A DNA stretch of 64,000 nt, taken from assembly GCA_036852015.1 (NCBI GenBank), contig JAANDG010000113.1, positions 1 through 64,000 on the forward strand, written 5' to 3'. Under the pieces are notes generated by a model. It worked only from the letters and a program-made list of their open reading frames with translations. It was not told where the DNA came from and did no database searches. Numbering within the stretch: the first letter of the stretch is position 1; every line of letters begins with the position of its first letter. Of this stretch, positions 1 through 11,374 are shown piece after piece. Made by a program: the position numbers and the translations under genes. This stretch comes from Pelodera strongyloides (lineage: Eukaryota; Nematoda; Chromadorea; Rhabditida; Rhabditidae).

Positions 1-406
1 CTTCGGGCCAAGGCCAGCATGATCAGTCCTATATTTTCTAAACTATTTGATACACAATAAACTTCGTAAATCATGTTCTGCAATGGACTTACCGTAGTCA
101 ATTGGCCTATAATTGCCCATTGAATCGAGTTCGATCCCGGGTGGGAGTCCATCACAGTATCGCGTTGACCCAGGACCAGGAGTACGGTATTGAGAGTGAT
201 TTGAATATCTGAAAACTTGTCGGTTTACGTACCACACATGTCATGTTATAGTAGAGACAGCGGGTGCGCTAGACAACAAATTCCTTTTGGGGTTTAAAGA
301 AGATTACTTTGTGTTTGCTGGTTACATGAAGATGGACACGCAGTTAAAGATAGCTATGTTTCATGCTTAGTAACTGCGCACTAGTTTTGGGCAGCCGACA
401 TAATTA
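1..406. other. left edge, no gene seen
   Basis: No exon with convincing splice sites on either strand. The only structure is a degenerate tRNA-like stretch at 85-150, described separately. Confidence 0.5.
85..150 (+). pseudogene. tRNA-like sequence (SINE head or tRNA pseudogene)
   Basis: An A-box-like TAGTCAATTGG at 95-105 is followed by a B-box-like GAGTTCGATCCC at 127-138. The ends GGACT (85) and AGTCC (150) could pair as an acceptor stem. The T stem and anticodon stem pair poorly, so a working tRNA is unlikely. It is better read as a decayed tRNA or the head of a SINE. Confidence 0.35.
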
Positions 407-578
407 TTAAAGCACTATTGTGCCTACTTTGGAAAATTTGCATACGATACGCATATCCTATGTATCCTATGTAAATTTGATGCCGGAAGCTTGCCGGACG
501 GGCACCACATTTGCATAGGATACATAGGATATGCGGATCATATGCAAATTTCCCAAAGTAGGTACAATACGGCTTTAA
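407..578. repeat. MITE, family M2 (TTAA-flanked)
   Basis: TTAA at both ends with long inverted repeats that begin AGC.CTATTGTGCCTACTTTGG. The arms carry the GCATATCCTATGTATCCTATG motif and meet near a GCCGG loop. It has no coding capacity. Sister copies are at 24377-24549 and 27469-27640. Confidence 0.8.
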
Positions 579-759
579 AATATCCGACAAACACCAAATT
601 AAATTGATTCTGAAACTTGGCACCTTTCACTGTTATCTCTTGGGTTGCCACAACTGTCCAAAAGCGGCCGTGAAAAGCTTGGATTCGCATTCCGAATATC
701 ATCTTCATTCGTTCCATACAGGTGCGAACGACGATTCTAGATTACCATTTAAATAATTT

Positions 760-2495
760 TTAAAGCGATGTAAGTGAGGAGAAGTTGCAAGTGATTAATT
801 GCTTTGTACTTAGGTGTGTGTGTGTGTGTTATTTTTATAGTTAGCCGTTCTTAGATAAATTGCACTTGTCTCTCTTATGTTGTTTACTAACACATACTCC
901 TACTAACATCAGTTGTGTGTGTGCATTGACAAAGAGCGTCAGCTCTTGGCCATGGTCCAAGGATAAAGTATAATGGCTATATTCTCTGTGTATCTTTCGA
1001 ACATCTACAACATATATACAGAGTTATATTCTAAATAGAATGGCTAGCGGCGGGGCCGGCCGCTAGCTGAGTTCTACATGGCGACCGCGGAGGTCTGCCT
1101 ATTCCACCTATTCTGGCAGACTTCGAACCTATATCTTCCGCCTGATTCGACAACAATTCACAACATTCAATGATATTCGTAATTTTCCTAACTCTGTATC
1201 GACATTTTACTAGTAATCGCCTCTCTGCTAATATTATGTCGATATCTACAATACTCTCTTCTCTACTCTTCATGTATATTGCTATCGGGTCGATAGTTGA
1301 AGTGCAAGGATCAACTGTGACAAGCAAAGGAGCTGCGACCTTGCCGCCTGAAGCTAAGTTTTATATTTTATAGTAGGAGAAGATGAGACACAATATCTAG
1401 TACTATCGTTAGTCACTGAACAATATTCTTGATGGTGGATTCCAGTTGAATGTAAGAAGGTTTTAACGATAAGCAGCCCCATAAGGACAACCCAACTGAG
1501 CTAGGGATGAGACATTATTATTGAATGTAAATAATTATATTTATGAGCCCCGCTAAGATGATGTGCGAAACATCCCCGGCAACAATTTAAGGATGGGTGG
1601 TTGGGCAGCAAGGATTGCCGGATCCCACATTAGCCAGTTGAGGATAAGATGTTAATATAAGTTACCCAGTAGGGCTCACTGAAGTGTAACTAGTCCTTAT
1701 GTATTGAAAATTTGATCGTTATTTTGATTGGAATTGAACATTGTTCTAGGAGATTGTACTAGACTTTAACTTTCTTATTTTAATGTTGTGATACACCTGA
1801 CATTGTTGTTGAATTGAATTGACATGTAGCCATGTTGAGATAATACCTTGTAATTGTTAAGATCATGTGAGAAGACACACAACTCTAGCCATTTTGAAGT
1901 TAAGATCTTGATGTTGTTTATTTGATAGATGTTAAGACGTTGTCGTGTTTATCTAATGGACCATCTCAATAAGAGCTGGGGTCCAGCTCTTGTTGAGAGA
2001 GGGCGATGTAAGTGAGGAGAAGTTGCAAGTGATTAATTGCTTTGTACTTAGGTGTGTGTGTGTGTGTGTTATTTTTATAGTTAGCCGTTCTTAGATAAAT
2101 TGCACTTGTGTCTCTTATGTTGTTTACTAACACATACTCCTACTAACATCAGTTGTGTGTGTGCATTGACCAAGAGCGTCAGCTCTTGGCCATGGTCCAA
2201 GGATAAAGTATAATGGCTATATTCTCTGTGTATCTTTCGAACATCTACAACATATATACAGAGTTATATTCTAAATAGAATGGCTAGCGGCGGGGCCGGC
2301 CGCTAGCTGAGTTCTACAGCGAAATAGCGGCCGGTTTTTGAAACACATCGAGTAGACCAGCATTTTTATGCAGCTTATGCAAATGAACATAAATTAGAAG
2401 AAAAAATCGAGCTAAATTCGAGCAACTTAGCATAAATAGGTAAGAATTTAGTTGTAGACGATGCGTTTCAAAAATCAGCCGGTGCTTCGCTTTAA
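760..2495. repeat. MITE, family M1, split by an LTR element
   Basis: The M1 left end TTAAAGCGA (760-768) and the rest of an M1 copy (2319-2495, ending in TTCGCTTTAA) are separated by an LTR retrotransposon at 769-2318. GCGA is duplicated on both sides of the insert. M1 elements are about 180 bp, flanked by TTAA, with inverted ends AGCGAAATACCGGCCGG. Confidence 0.85.
769..2318 (+). mobile_element. non-autonomous LTR retrotransposon, family A
   Basis: Two near-identical LTRs lie at 769-1078 and 2007-2318, each TG...TTCTACA. A 4 bp target duplication GCGA flanks the element (765-768 and 2319-2322). A primer-binding site starts TGGCGACCGC directly after the left LTR, and a purine tract GAGAGAGGGCGA precedes the right LTR. 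The 928 bp interior has no gag-pol, only short broken frames. It therefore resembles a TRIM or deleted element that would need enzymes in trans. The LTRs differ by a few bases and one GT unit, so the insertion is fairly young. Confidence 0.9.
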
Positions 2496-2971
2496 AAGGA
2501 ACAGAAAACTTCATGGATATTCAATAAAGTTACCTCGTTGCTCATATTTGCGTTTAGTTTCAAGTTTGGGTGAATCAATGTATGACACTTTGTGTGGGTT
2601 ACTATGTGTTGTGTAGTATGCAATGCAATGCAACGCTCTTAGTTCTTCTGTCATTTTTTTCTGAGGTAAATCCAAAGTTTTTACTGCGGCGAAGCACTAA
2701 GATTATTGGTGAATTGATTTCTAGCAAGGCGTTACTTTTTTCTCAAGGAAACTCAAGCTTATCGTTGCGTGTGGCTTAATTTGCCAACATCTTATCACCA
2801 TTTTATATGATGCACACTTATATTATGTATAATGTGTCAATAAATAATGTTCATTAATGAAGGATTTATGCTTTCCACAAACCTCGAATCTTGTGTTTCC
2901 CAATCTCCGTCCCATTTCTTTTCGTACAATTCTTCTATTTTCTGGTGAATCAGAATGGAGCCGCGTTGCCA

Positions 2972-5900
2972 CTACTGGAGGCGGAGGCCATATGGCGGGC
3001 AGCATCTGGAATAGCAATTTATCAGCTACAGTATTCTAAAAGGCAAAGGCAGGCACAAAAACCGGATACTGTGGCCATATTCACGAACAGTGGGAACCAC
3101 CCCGGTTGGGAGAAGTTGTCTCTGCGTGTCTCTGATTCGTGTGATCCCCCTCTTTCTCTCTCCTCCCACTGGGAGCTGGGAGCATATTCCCGGTATTCGT
3201 GCATACGGCCACTGGTGGAATAAAGGTTCAGGAGTTTTGGCCTCATGAGCCTCATATTGATTACCTGACTTTCGGCCGAACTGTTCGACTCCATAGGCGA
3301 AGGTGGTCGGATGATTTTCGGAAGTTTTCCTGAAATTACAAACTTGCGACAGAAAGTCAATCATTTAATTGTATGCTTCACACTTCACAGGCTCACACGC
3401 AGTCTTCTTATTCTCAAAATTATCACATGATCACAAGTGATATAAAGCGATTGCTCAATAAATATGATATAATTAAAAATTTATTAGAGAAAACACCAGA
3501 ATCGAACCCGGATTTCCATTCGGAAGATGACCGTTAGCGTATGGGAGAGTGGAAGGTCCATTTTGCTGCTGGGCTTCTAGATCTGTTGCGGACAGCAACA
3601 TTGGATGCTGTGGGTCGTCTGGAGGAGGACCTGGACAGCAAAGAATATCTGGTTGCATGTACATATTTACAGGGAATTTTAAACGTCTACGTGAGGGCAT
3701 CTCAGGGATCTTATCTCCTTAAAGCGAAATACCGGCCGGTTTTTGAAACGCACAGTGGACAACTGAATTCTTACGTATTTATGCTAATTTGCTCGATTTT
3801 ACTCGTTTTTTTTATTTTGATTTATGTTCATTTGCATAGGCTGCATAAGAATGCTGGTGTACTCGATGTGTTTCAAAAACCGGCCGGTATTTCGCTTTAA
3901 CTTGATCAAGTACCTTCAGGGTCGTATCGGGGCGCGTCTCTGCGACTTCTGTTATTGGCGTTCTCCAATCGACTACCGAAGGGTATCTGAAGGAAGGAAT
4001 GGTACCATTGGTGCCCCAATAGGTACCATATGTGAATGGTACATGGGTAGCCACCAAAAAACGGTAGAAGTAAGCATGGGAGGTGCGAATTGCGTACTTC
4101 ATATCACATTTATAATGAGCTATTTATTAGAAACTACATAATATCATGAAAGCCGCATTAGGTAATCTTTAGTATAAACCACCACCTTTACAACCGAGTT
4201 CCAGATGCTGTCCACGTGCCAATACCAATGCCAGTAGACGTACAACTAAAACAAAATGTTTCGTGTACTCATGTACGCAGGTTCGCCGTGATATTGTTGA
4301 AACCACCACCCGGCGAGGGAATCATGGGGGATCCCTCCTAGCCCTAACCGGAAGACGTCGAGCACTTTTCATCTGGAACTCGTCGCCTACTGCTCAGGAC
4401 CTCTGCGGAACAGGTCATAAGCCAACATTGAAACTGTACTTTCACCCTTGAATAAAGGTGAACGCTCTTGAAGTGTAAAATATTTTTTTACTGTATTTAG
4501 ATCCGAACCAAATCAGCTAACTCTGCCTCTTCCCTCACTGTTTCACTACTGATGGGGTTTGCAAGTATGCCAAAACCGCCAGTTTTCCTTGCAAGTATCA
4601 CGCAAAATCGTGTGAATTTTGAATACACCTTTCAAATTTATCCGCGCTGTAGAAAATCCGCCATGTTATAACAAGCGAGAAGAGATGCACAATGCTACAC
4701 AGTACACTTTTGATATTAAATTTTCAAAAAATGGTCCCGTGGCTACCGGTCGCGGTCCCGTGGCGATCGGTCGTAAAAACTGTGTGTACATAGATATTCT
4801 CGTGCAGTGCCAAGATACGGCAAATTTTTCGTAAGGAAATCGGCCATACTTGTAACCCCCATTACTGTTAAACATGTTCTGACAATTTATCATCACATTT
4901 TGCTGTGCTTTCCTGAGGATGTACAAAAACCCGTTAGTATATAATTACAATAAAATTGATTCATATCGGTGTGTTTGTTTGAGCAAAAGCTATATATTTT
5001 CAAGCGAAATACTAGCCGGGTTTTGAAAAGCACCGTGGACAACTAAATTCTTACGTATTTATGCAAAGTTGCTCGAATTTAGCTCAATTTTTTATTCTAA
5101 TTTATGTTCATTTGCATAAGCTGCATAAGAATGCTGGGGTACTCGATGGGTTTCAAAAACCGGCCCGTATATCGCTTTAAAATAAGCTTACCAAGAACAA
5201 GTTGACCATCGTCCCTGCTAGATAGATGAGTAGTGGTATGATCGGAGCTTCTACATCTTCCATAAATATGGGCAGCACGCGGGGAAGGGAGGCCAGTGAG
5301 AGGATCAGAAGCCCGATACCGTAGGCTGATTGCTGAAAAGACGAGACATGAGCCTAAGCCTAAGCCTAAGCCGCATATAAGAAAAAACAGTTAGCGTATT
5401 CATATTTCCAAAATCTACCGTAGTGCTATGGTTTTTTACCTTTTGACTTACCATTAGCACAAAATGTGCATATTACTTTTTCTCTATCCGTTTCCAACTC
5501 TCTCGCTCCCTCTCTCGTTATTCTCCCTGAATTCTCTCTCTGTCTTTTCGTCTCTTTCTCATGCTCATGGGTCTCTTCACTCTAACCTCTCTTGAGTGTA
5601 AAAAACACATTATGTCTCTTTTTTCTTCATTTTTTCAAGCGTTCGAGTCATTTCACAGCAGCGACCACCACATTGAATAGTAATTGTAATTTGGGTTGTT
5701 TCTCTTTCTTTCTTTCTTTCTCTATTTCTCCTCAAGTTCAAGTATATTTTCCTACATTTTTTTTAGATACTCTCAGAATCCACGCTATCTCGCCACCCTC
5801 TAACCAGGCAAAGTGCATGCACTTTGCGTGAAATATGCGCCGTTGTGTGCGGTAACCCTTTGCCCCAATAGAAAAAAATCTGTGCCCCACGAGAGAGTAC

Positions 5901-8900
5901 TGTACTTGTGGAGGAGTAGAGAAGCAGAGAGGGAATAGTGCACATGTTTAAAGGTGTATAAAGGCAGAGAGATGTGCATATGGAGAACAAAGATTCGAAA
6001 AAAAGATATATCCCGGCACGAAAACCATTACCCTCCCAGCTCATGACTATTGTGTGCAAAAATTGGATGGAAAAGTGCAAAGTCATCAAAATACGCTGTA
6101 AACCGGACAAAGCAAGGCAAGATCGCTTTCTTGCTCATTTTAGTACATATGGAGAGAGAGAGAGTTTTTCCGAGAAAGTGGATTATATGCAATCCCAATT
6201 AGCTTACGAGTACAAAAATGATCAAGTCAGTGAAGAATTTACTATGATATGTCAAATATTACAAACCAGACTGCCATCGCCGCCTGAGGCGACATCAAAT
6301 GTTATGTAAACGATACTTCGAAGTGCGCATATTTAAATAAAATGTCTGAAGCGTAAATCCCTACATTTATGTTAGGAGATCCTACTACGCCTATTTTGGA
6401 AAAATGCGACCTACTTGTAGCAAATGTCTGAAACGTAGACCAATTAGTTGTGGTCGTAATCACAAATAAAATCACCCGCCTTCAAACTCTTCTCCTTTAT
6501 ATAATAAGATGTTCGGATTATATAATACGATGTTTGAATACTTGTGTCATATATCCCCAGAAAACAAGAGGCCCTATCAACTAATCCTGTGTTTCAAGAA
6601 ATACACGCGATCCACACTGACGAAACTTAGGCAGTTCGGCGAAGCCAGGGCACGGAAGTGCCGCGGTATCCTGGCGATAGCTGGGCGAAGACTGGGCGAA
6701 ACAGGAAAAATTGGCCGAGAAACTGCCCGATTCTGAGAAAACGGGACGCGGCGTCTTCGACCTATCTTGGAAGACAAGAGTTTTCCCGTGGCATATCGTA
6801 CTTACATCATAGTGTATGTGCGTGGATGGCAATGTACTGTGACATCCTGCGAATGTTATGTAATAAAAAATCTTTAATACTTTATAACTTTACAACGCGA
6901 TCATAAAAATTGATAAAAACACGGGAACCTAGTAGCAATTATTTGTTATTTCTCTGTTAAAAATCCCCACATCAAATTGAAAATGCAGAAACACGTGAAA
7001 AAAACTTGAACTCCTAAAAAAAGGAGAAGAGCCATTTTTGGATCTGTCTTCATGCCTGAAAACGACAATAAATCTTTAGGCGCCGGACTGTCTCGTTTCA
7101 GCCTTGGTACGGTAATATCATTTAAAGCGCTATGACACGTGATTCTTGTAGATTATAGCGTACAATTTCATTTCTATGTATTATAAGCTAATTGCGCGCC
7201 CCAACTGGGCAATTCCGGCATACATGGGGAACAAATTTGCATACAGTTTGTCGGAATGCTTTTCTTTCGAAAAGGGTAACGGTACTAGAAAACTATTGCA
7301 ATTGTAATACATATATACTTAACGAGGTACCGTACAATGAAGCGGCTGATTGGCCGATTCTTCCTTATGGTTACCGAGTGGGCGGAGCCTATGCTAACCA
7401 GCTGCTCGATAATCGGGTACGGTACTCTCGAATCGAATTAGAATAAACGACCAACAATTTTATATTATTTGTATAACCTTGATCAATTACGCCATAAATA
7501 TGTCATTATCAGTAAAGTAATAAATTTTGATTGATTTATTGAAATGCCATAATTTGTCAAGATAATTAGCCATATAATTTATACCTCAACAGTCCATTCC
7601 AGCAAATATGAGGATAGCAGTACTTACTCCGATATCCCCATAAGTGTGTATGTTTGTTGACAAAACTATTATCTTATTATATAAAGGAGAAGGGTTTACT
7701 TTTTGTTTGTGTGAACGAAACGGAATTCTACGTTTCAGGCGTTTGGTATAAGTAGTCCTATAAGTAGTGCGTTTGGTATAAGTAGTCCAAGTAGTTTCAT
7801 ATAAGGATGAAGTATGATCATTTTTACTAGGATCGCCTGAGCAGTCGCCTCAGGCGGCGATAGCCGTCTGGTATGTCTATAATACAATTTTATCACAGCA
7901 TTTTTTGTTCCAGCATAAGCTGGCGGTTTCCCTTATAAAATAATTGATGTTTCCGGGAGGTCCCTCTCACCCTGGGGGTGGTCTACCTCTAACACTTTTT
8001 TTCCTTTTATTTTCGGTGTTTTTTGTGTGGTAGTTGCTGGTTTGAATTGCCTGAAAGGGCTTTTCTTTTGCTCCCTTCTCTAGTATTCCTGGTACACATA
8101 AATCAGTAAAGTGCATGTCGTTTCGATCTCTCGATCTCTCTCTGTCTATCTCTCTCTGTTTCTGTGAATTCTGAATCTCCCTCTTTCTGTCTCTCTGTCT
8201 CTCTGAATGCCTCATTCTTCTCTCTATATATCTGTCTATCTCTCTGTGATTCTCTATTTCTAAAATCTCTCACTCTCTCACTCTCTCTAAGCCTTTGTTC
8301 TAATCTTGTATGTTTCCTTTTTTTTACTAAAAAAGTAGGTCCTCTTTCCATTCGCTTAATAATCTGGAATCCATAACAAGGGTCAAGCGTTCTTTGGGTA
8401 ATGGGTAGTAAACAGTATAATCGGCCCATTGAAGCATATTCCTAATATTTACTTCAAAAAACTGTGGTAAATCTAAACCTTATTTTGATAAACAATCCAC
8501 CCCCATGCGGCGTTCATAAAACCTATAGCAAATTGCACTCTTCTCTCCTTTTTATTCTCCGAAAACCAATATAAAGATGTTCGCCGCGACAGTTTTTTGG
8601 TCCTTTTTTCTGACCGCACTTCGCCATGTTTTCTCGTGACTTCAAGCAATAATTTGCACAAAAACGCTCGTTTTTTGTAAATTATACGAGAGCAGTAGCA
8701 CTTTCACGGAGCACGGGAAGATAAAACGGCGTACGGAAAACAATGTCTACATATTCATATATGTTATAGTTGGGGCTTGTTAGCTTACCGGCTTACCCCA
8801 TAAGGTATGCCGGGTTCTTGGAACTTGAAACAGCTATATCGCGCGCTGCGCCATACTCAGCTGATGCGAAAGCAATTTTAGCGAACAATCAAAAAATCAA

Positions 8901-11290
8901 TAAATCAATATATTGAATCAATACCGTACCTGAATAAGAAGAGGCCATAGATTGCGTGGTCTCGGATGGTGCATACATGCAAAAGGGAGAGAGAAGAGGA
9001 GAGCGAGAGAGTGAGAGATACACCAGATCAGTCTACCAAAACCTCCATCTAAGTACTCGGCCACACAGCCGTCGATACCCCACAGGACGTGGAGTAGACC
9101 TGCAAAACCAATCGATAATAGCAAAATCAATCGATAAGTGGCCAGTTATTGATTGTCTGATTTTCTTCCAGAATGCATAGAAGGCAAAAGCCACTGCATT
9201 TTGAAAGAAACTTCCACCACTATTTCCTACTAGAAGCTGGTTTGGATATTCGCCTGCCATTAAATTATCGCATAATTAGCATATTCTCACCCGCATCGAA
9301 GATAATTGCGTCGATTCCCGTAAGCCAATTGAACCCGTTGGGGAAATTGCAGAATAGAACCTGTAATTGTAATAAATTGGGATCACACACAATCATGGTA
9401 TATGTATGTGGACTTGATTGAAAACTACATAAGCCTAAGCCTAAGCCTAAGCCTAAGCCTAAGCCTAAGTCTAAGCCTAAGTCTAGTACATAGTTGCTAA
9501 ACCTAGTACATCGACTCCCTTACAGGCTCAGAGCGACTGAGCACGATCCAATACAGGACCCTGAGCCTAAACCTAAGTCTCGCTGTAAGTCAAACCATCG
9601 TCTACGACCTTACAGTAACCCACCTTGTCGTGTTTTAGAAAAGAGTAAATGTGCTGTGCGATGCCCCAGATACACACAGCAAGCTGTACGGCGCCTAACC
9701 AGAGACAGATTTGTGAATTGAGAAAGCGGTGGCCCAACAACTTGGTCCATTCATCTCGAACGGTGAGAAAACTGAAATTTAAAGGGAATATGCATCCGAT
9801 TTTTGTAGTTAAAGCGATATAACAACCGGGTTTTGAGACCCATCGTGGACAGCTGGATTCCATCGTATTTATGCTAACTTGCTCGAATTCAGCTCGATTT
9901 TTTATTCTAATTATTTCGCTTTAGTGTGATATTACAACCGGTGAAAAGTGTGGCGGACGCTGTATTATGCAAATTTGCAGTGCATTTCGTGGTCTAATTA
10001 TATGCAAACTAATTGACAATTACCCCATCCGATTGTAAGTGAGAACATCACTCGTTTGCCACGGTTACTGTCACTCTATGCTGATGTCGTCTGTTGAGGC
10101 GTGGCGAAAAATTTGCATACGACTGGACGGGCTATAAAAATAAATAATCATCGCGAAGTCTTTGTATGAATACGATTAGTATCGCAACAATTTATATCGG
10201 CATGACCTTTGGTTTCAAAAGATAACTGCATGCACCTGCATTATATGCAAATTTCTGTGAGGAGTGCATGAACCACGTGTCATACCGCTTTAAATGGGAA
10301 CAACAATAATAAAGGGTATACAATAAAACGTTGATAATGAAATCCATTCATGAATATTTCTAAAAAGAGTAAATCAGAATGGAACCGAACTAAAAAAATG
10401 CAAATTTGACATTTGACGGACAAAAAATGCAAAAAAATGGCTGTTTGACCTCTTTGTGTCACAATACGCCAAAAAACTCTTGACAATCTGTCTGACATCG
10501 AATTGTTCGAAGTTGGGGAGAGTTACACAGTGCTCCCCAGGGAATTCAACATTCAAAATATCTTTCGAGCCAAATTCCCATAAGTCAACAAGCGATTTTG
10601 AAAGGCAAAGTGATGTTTATTGTCTGATTGTGAATAATCATAAACATACATGGTATAAAGAAACATGTTAATTATATAAAGGAGAAGAGTTTGCTTTTTT
10701 GTTTGTGTGTACGAAACGGAATTTTACGTTTCAGGCGTTTCCTATAAGTATGGTATGCACGTATGCAGTATGAGCATTTTAGTAGGATCGCCTTAGTAGT
10801 CTCCCCAACCGGTATATGATGAACGGGAAAACAGGCGCATCATCTTTCCACATTTGCACAGGCGCGTAAATATACTTGAAACTATATTTTTATTGGTTAT
10901 CCAGAAAATAAACGCTATTGCTCTCTCAGCTAACAATAAAATAAGTGTTTGGTATTAAAAAGTTGAACTATTTTGCGTGGGTTGGCATCATATTACGCAC
11001 TGAACAATTTTTTTAGCCAGCAATTAGCCAAATTGTCTGAACCTATTAATTAGGCACTAAACATATAATTAAACTAATTATAGCCTTCCGTAAGATGAAA
11101 GCACTGGTGCCTAAATACCTAAAGAGCGGTCAGGGAAAAAGGTGCCTATTTGACCTTTTTTAGTATAAAAAATGTTGCAAACCAAAAAAGACTAAGGTGA
11201 CCCCATGTCATAGTTGATCCCTAGCCATAAATCATAGAGAACAAGAATAGGTTAAGTGGGTCAACGAATAGATACATACTTCGAAACAAG

Positions 11291-11374
<84 letters not shown>

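Noticed and set aside
85..150. Functional tRNA gene
   Set aside because: A and B boxes are present, but the anticodon and T stems pair poorly.
5974..6309. Plus-strand frame of 111 codons
   Set aside because: Runs into Helitron-like copy H2, has no splice context and lies in an intron of the opposite strand. Composition looks like chance.
2972..9360. APH-1 (gamma-secretase subunit) as identity of the membrane protein
   Set aside because: LLHVLWG and some hydrophobic spacing resemble APH-1, but the first half, length and key conserved residues do not line up by eye. A profile search would decide.
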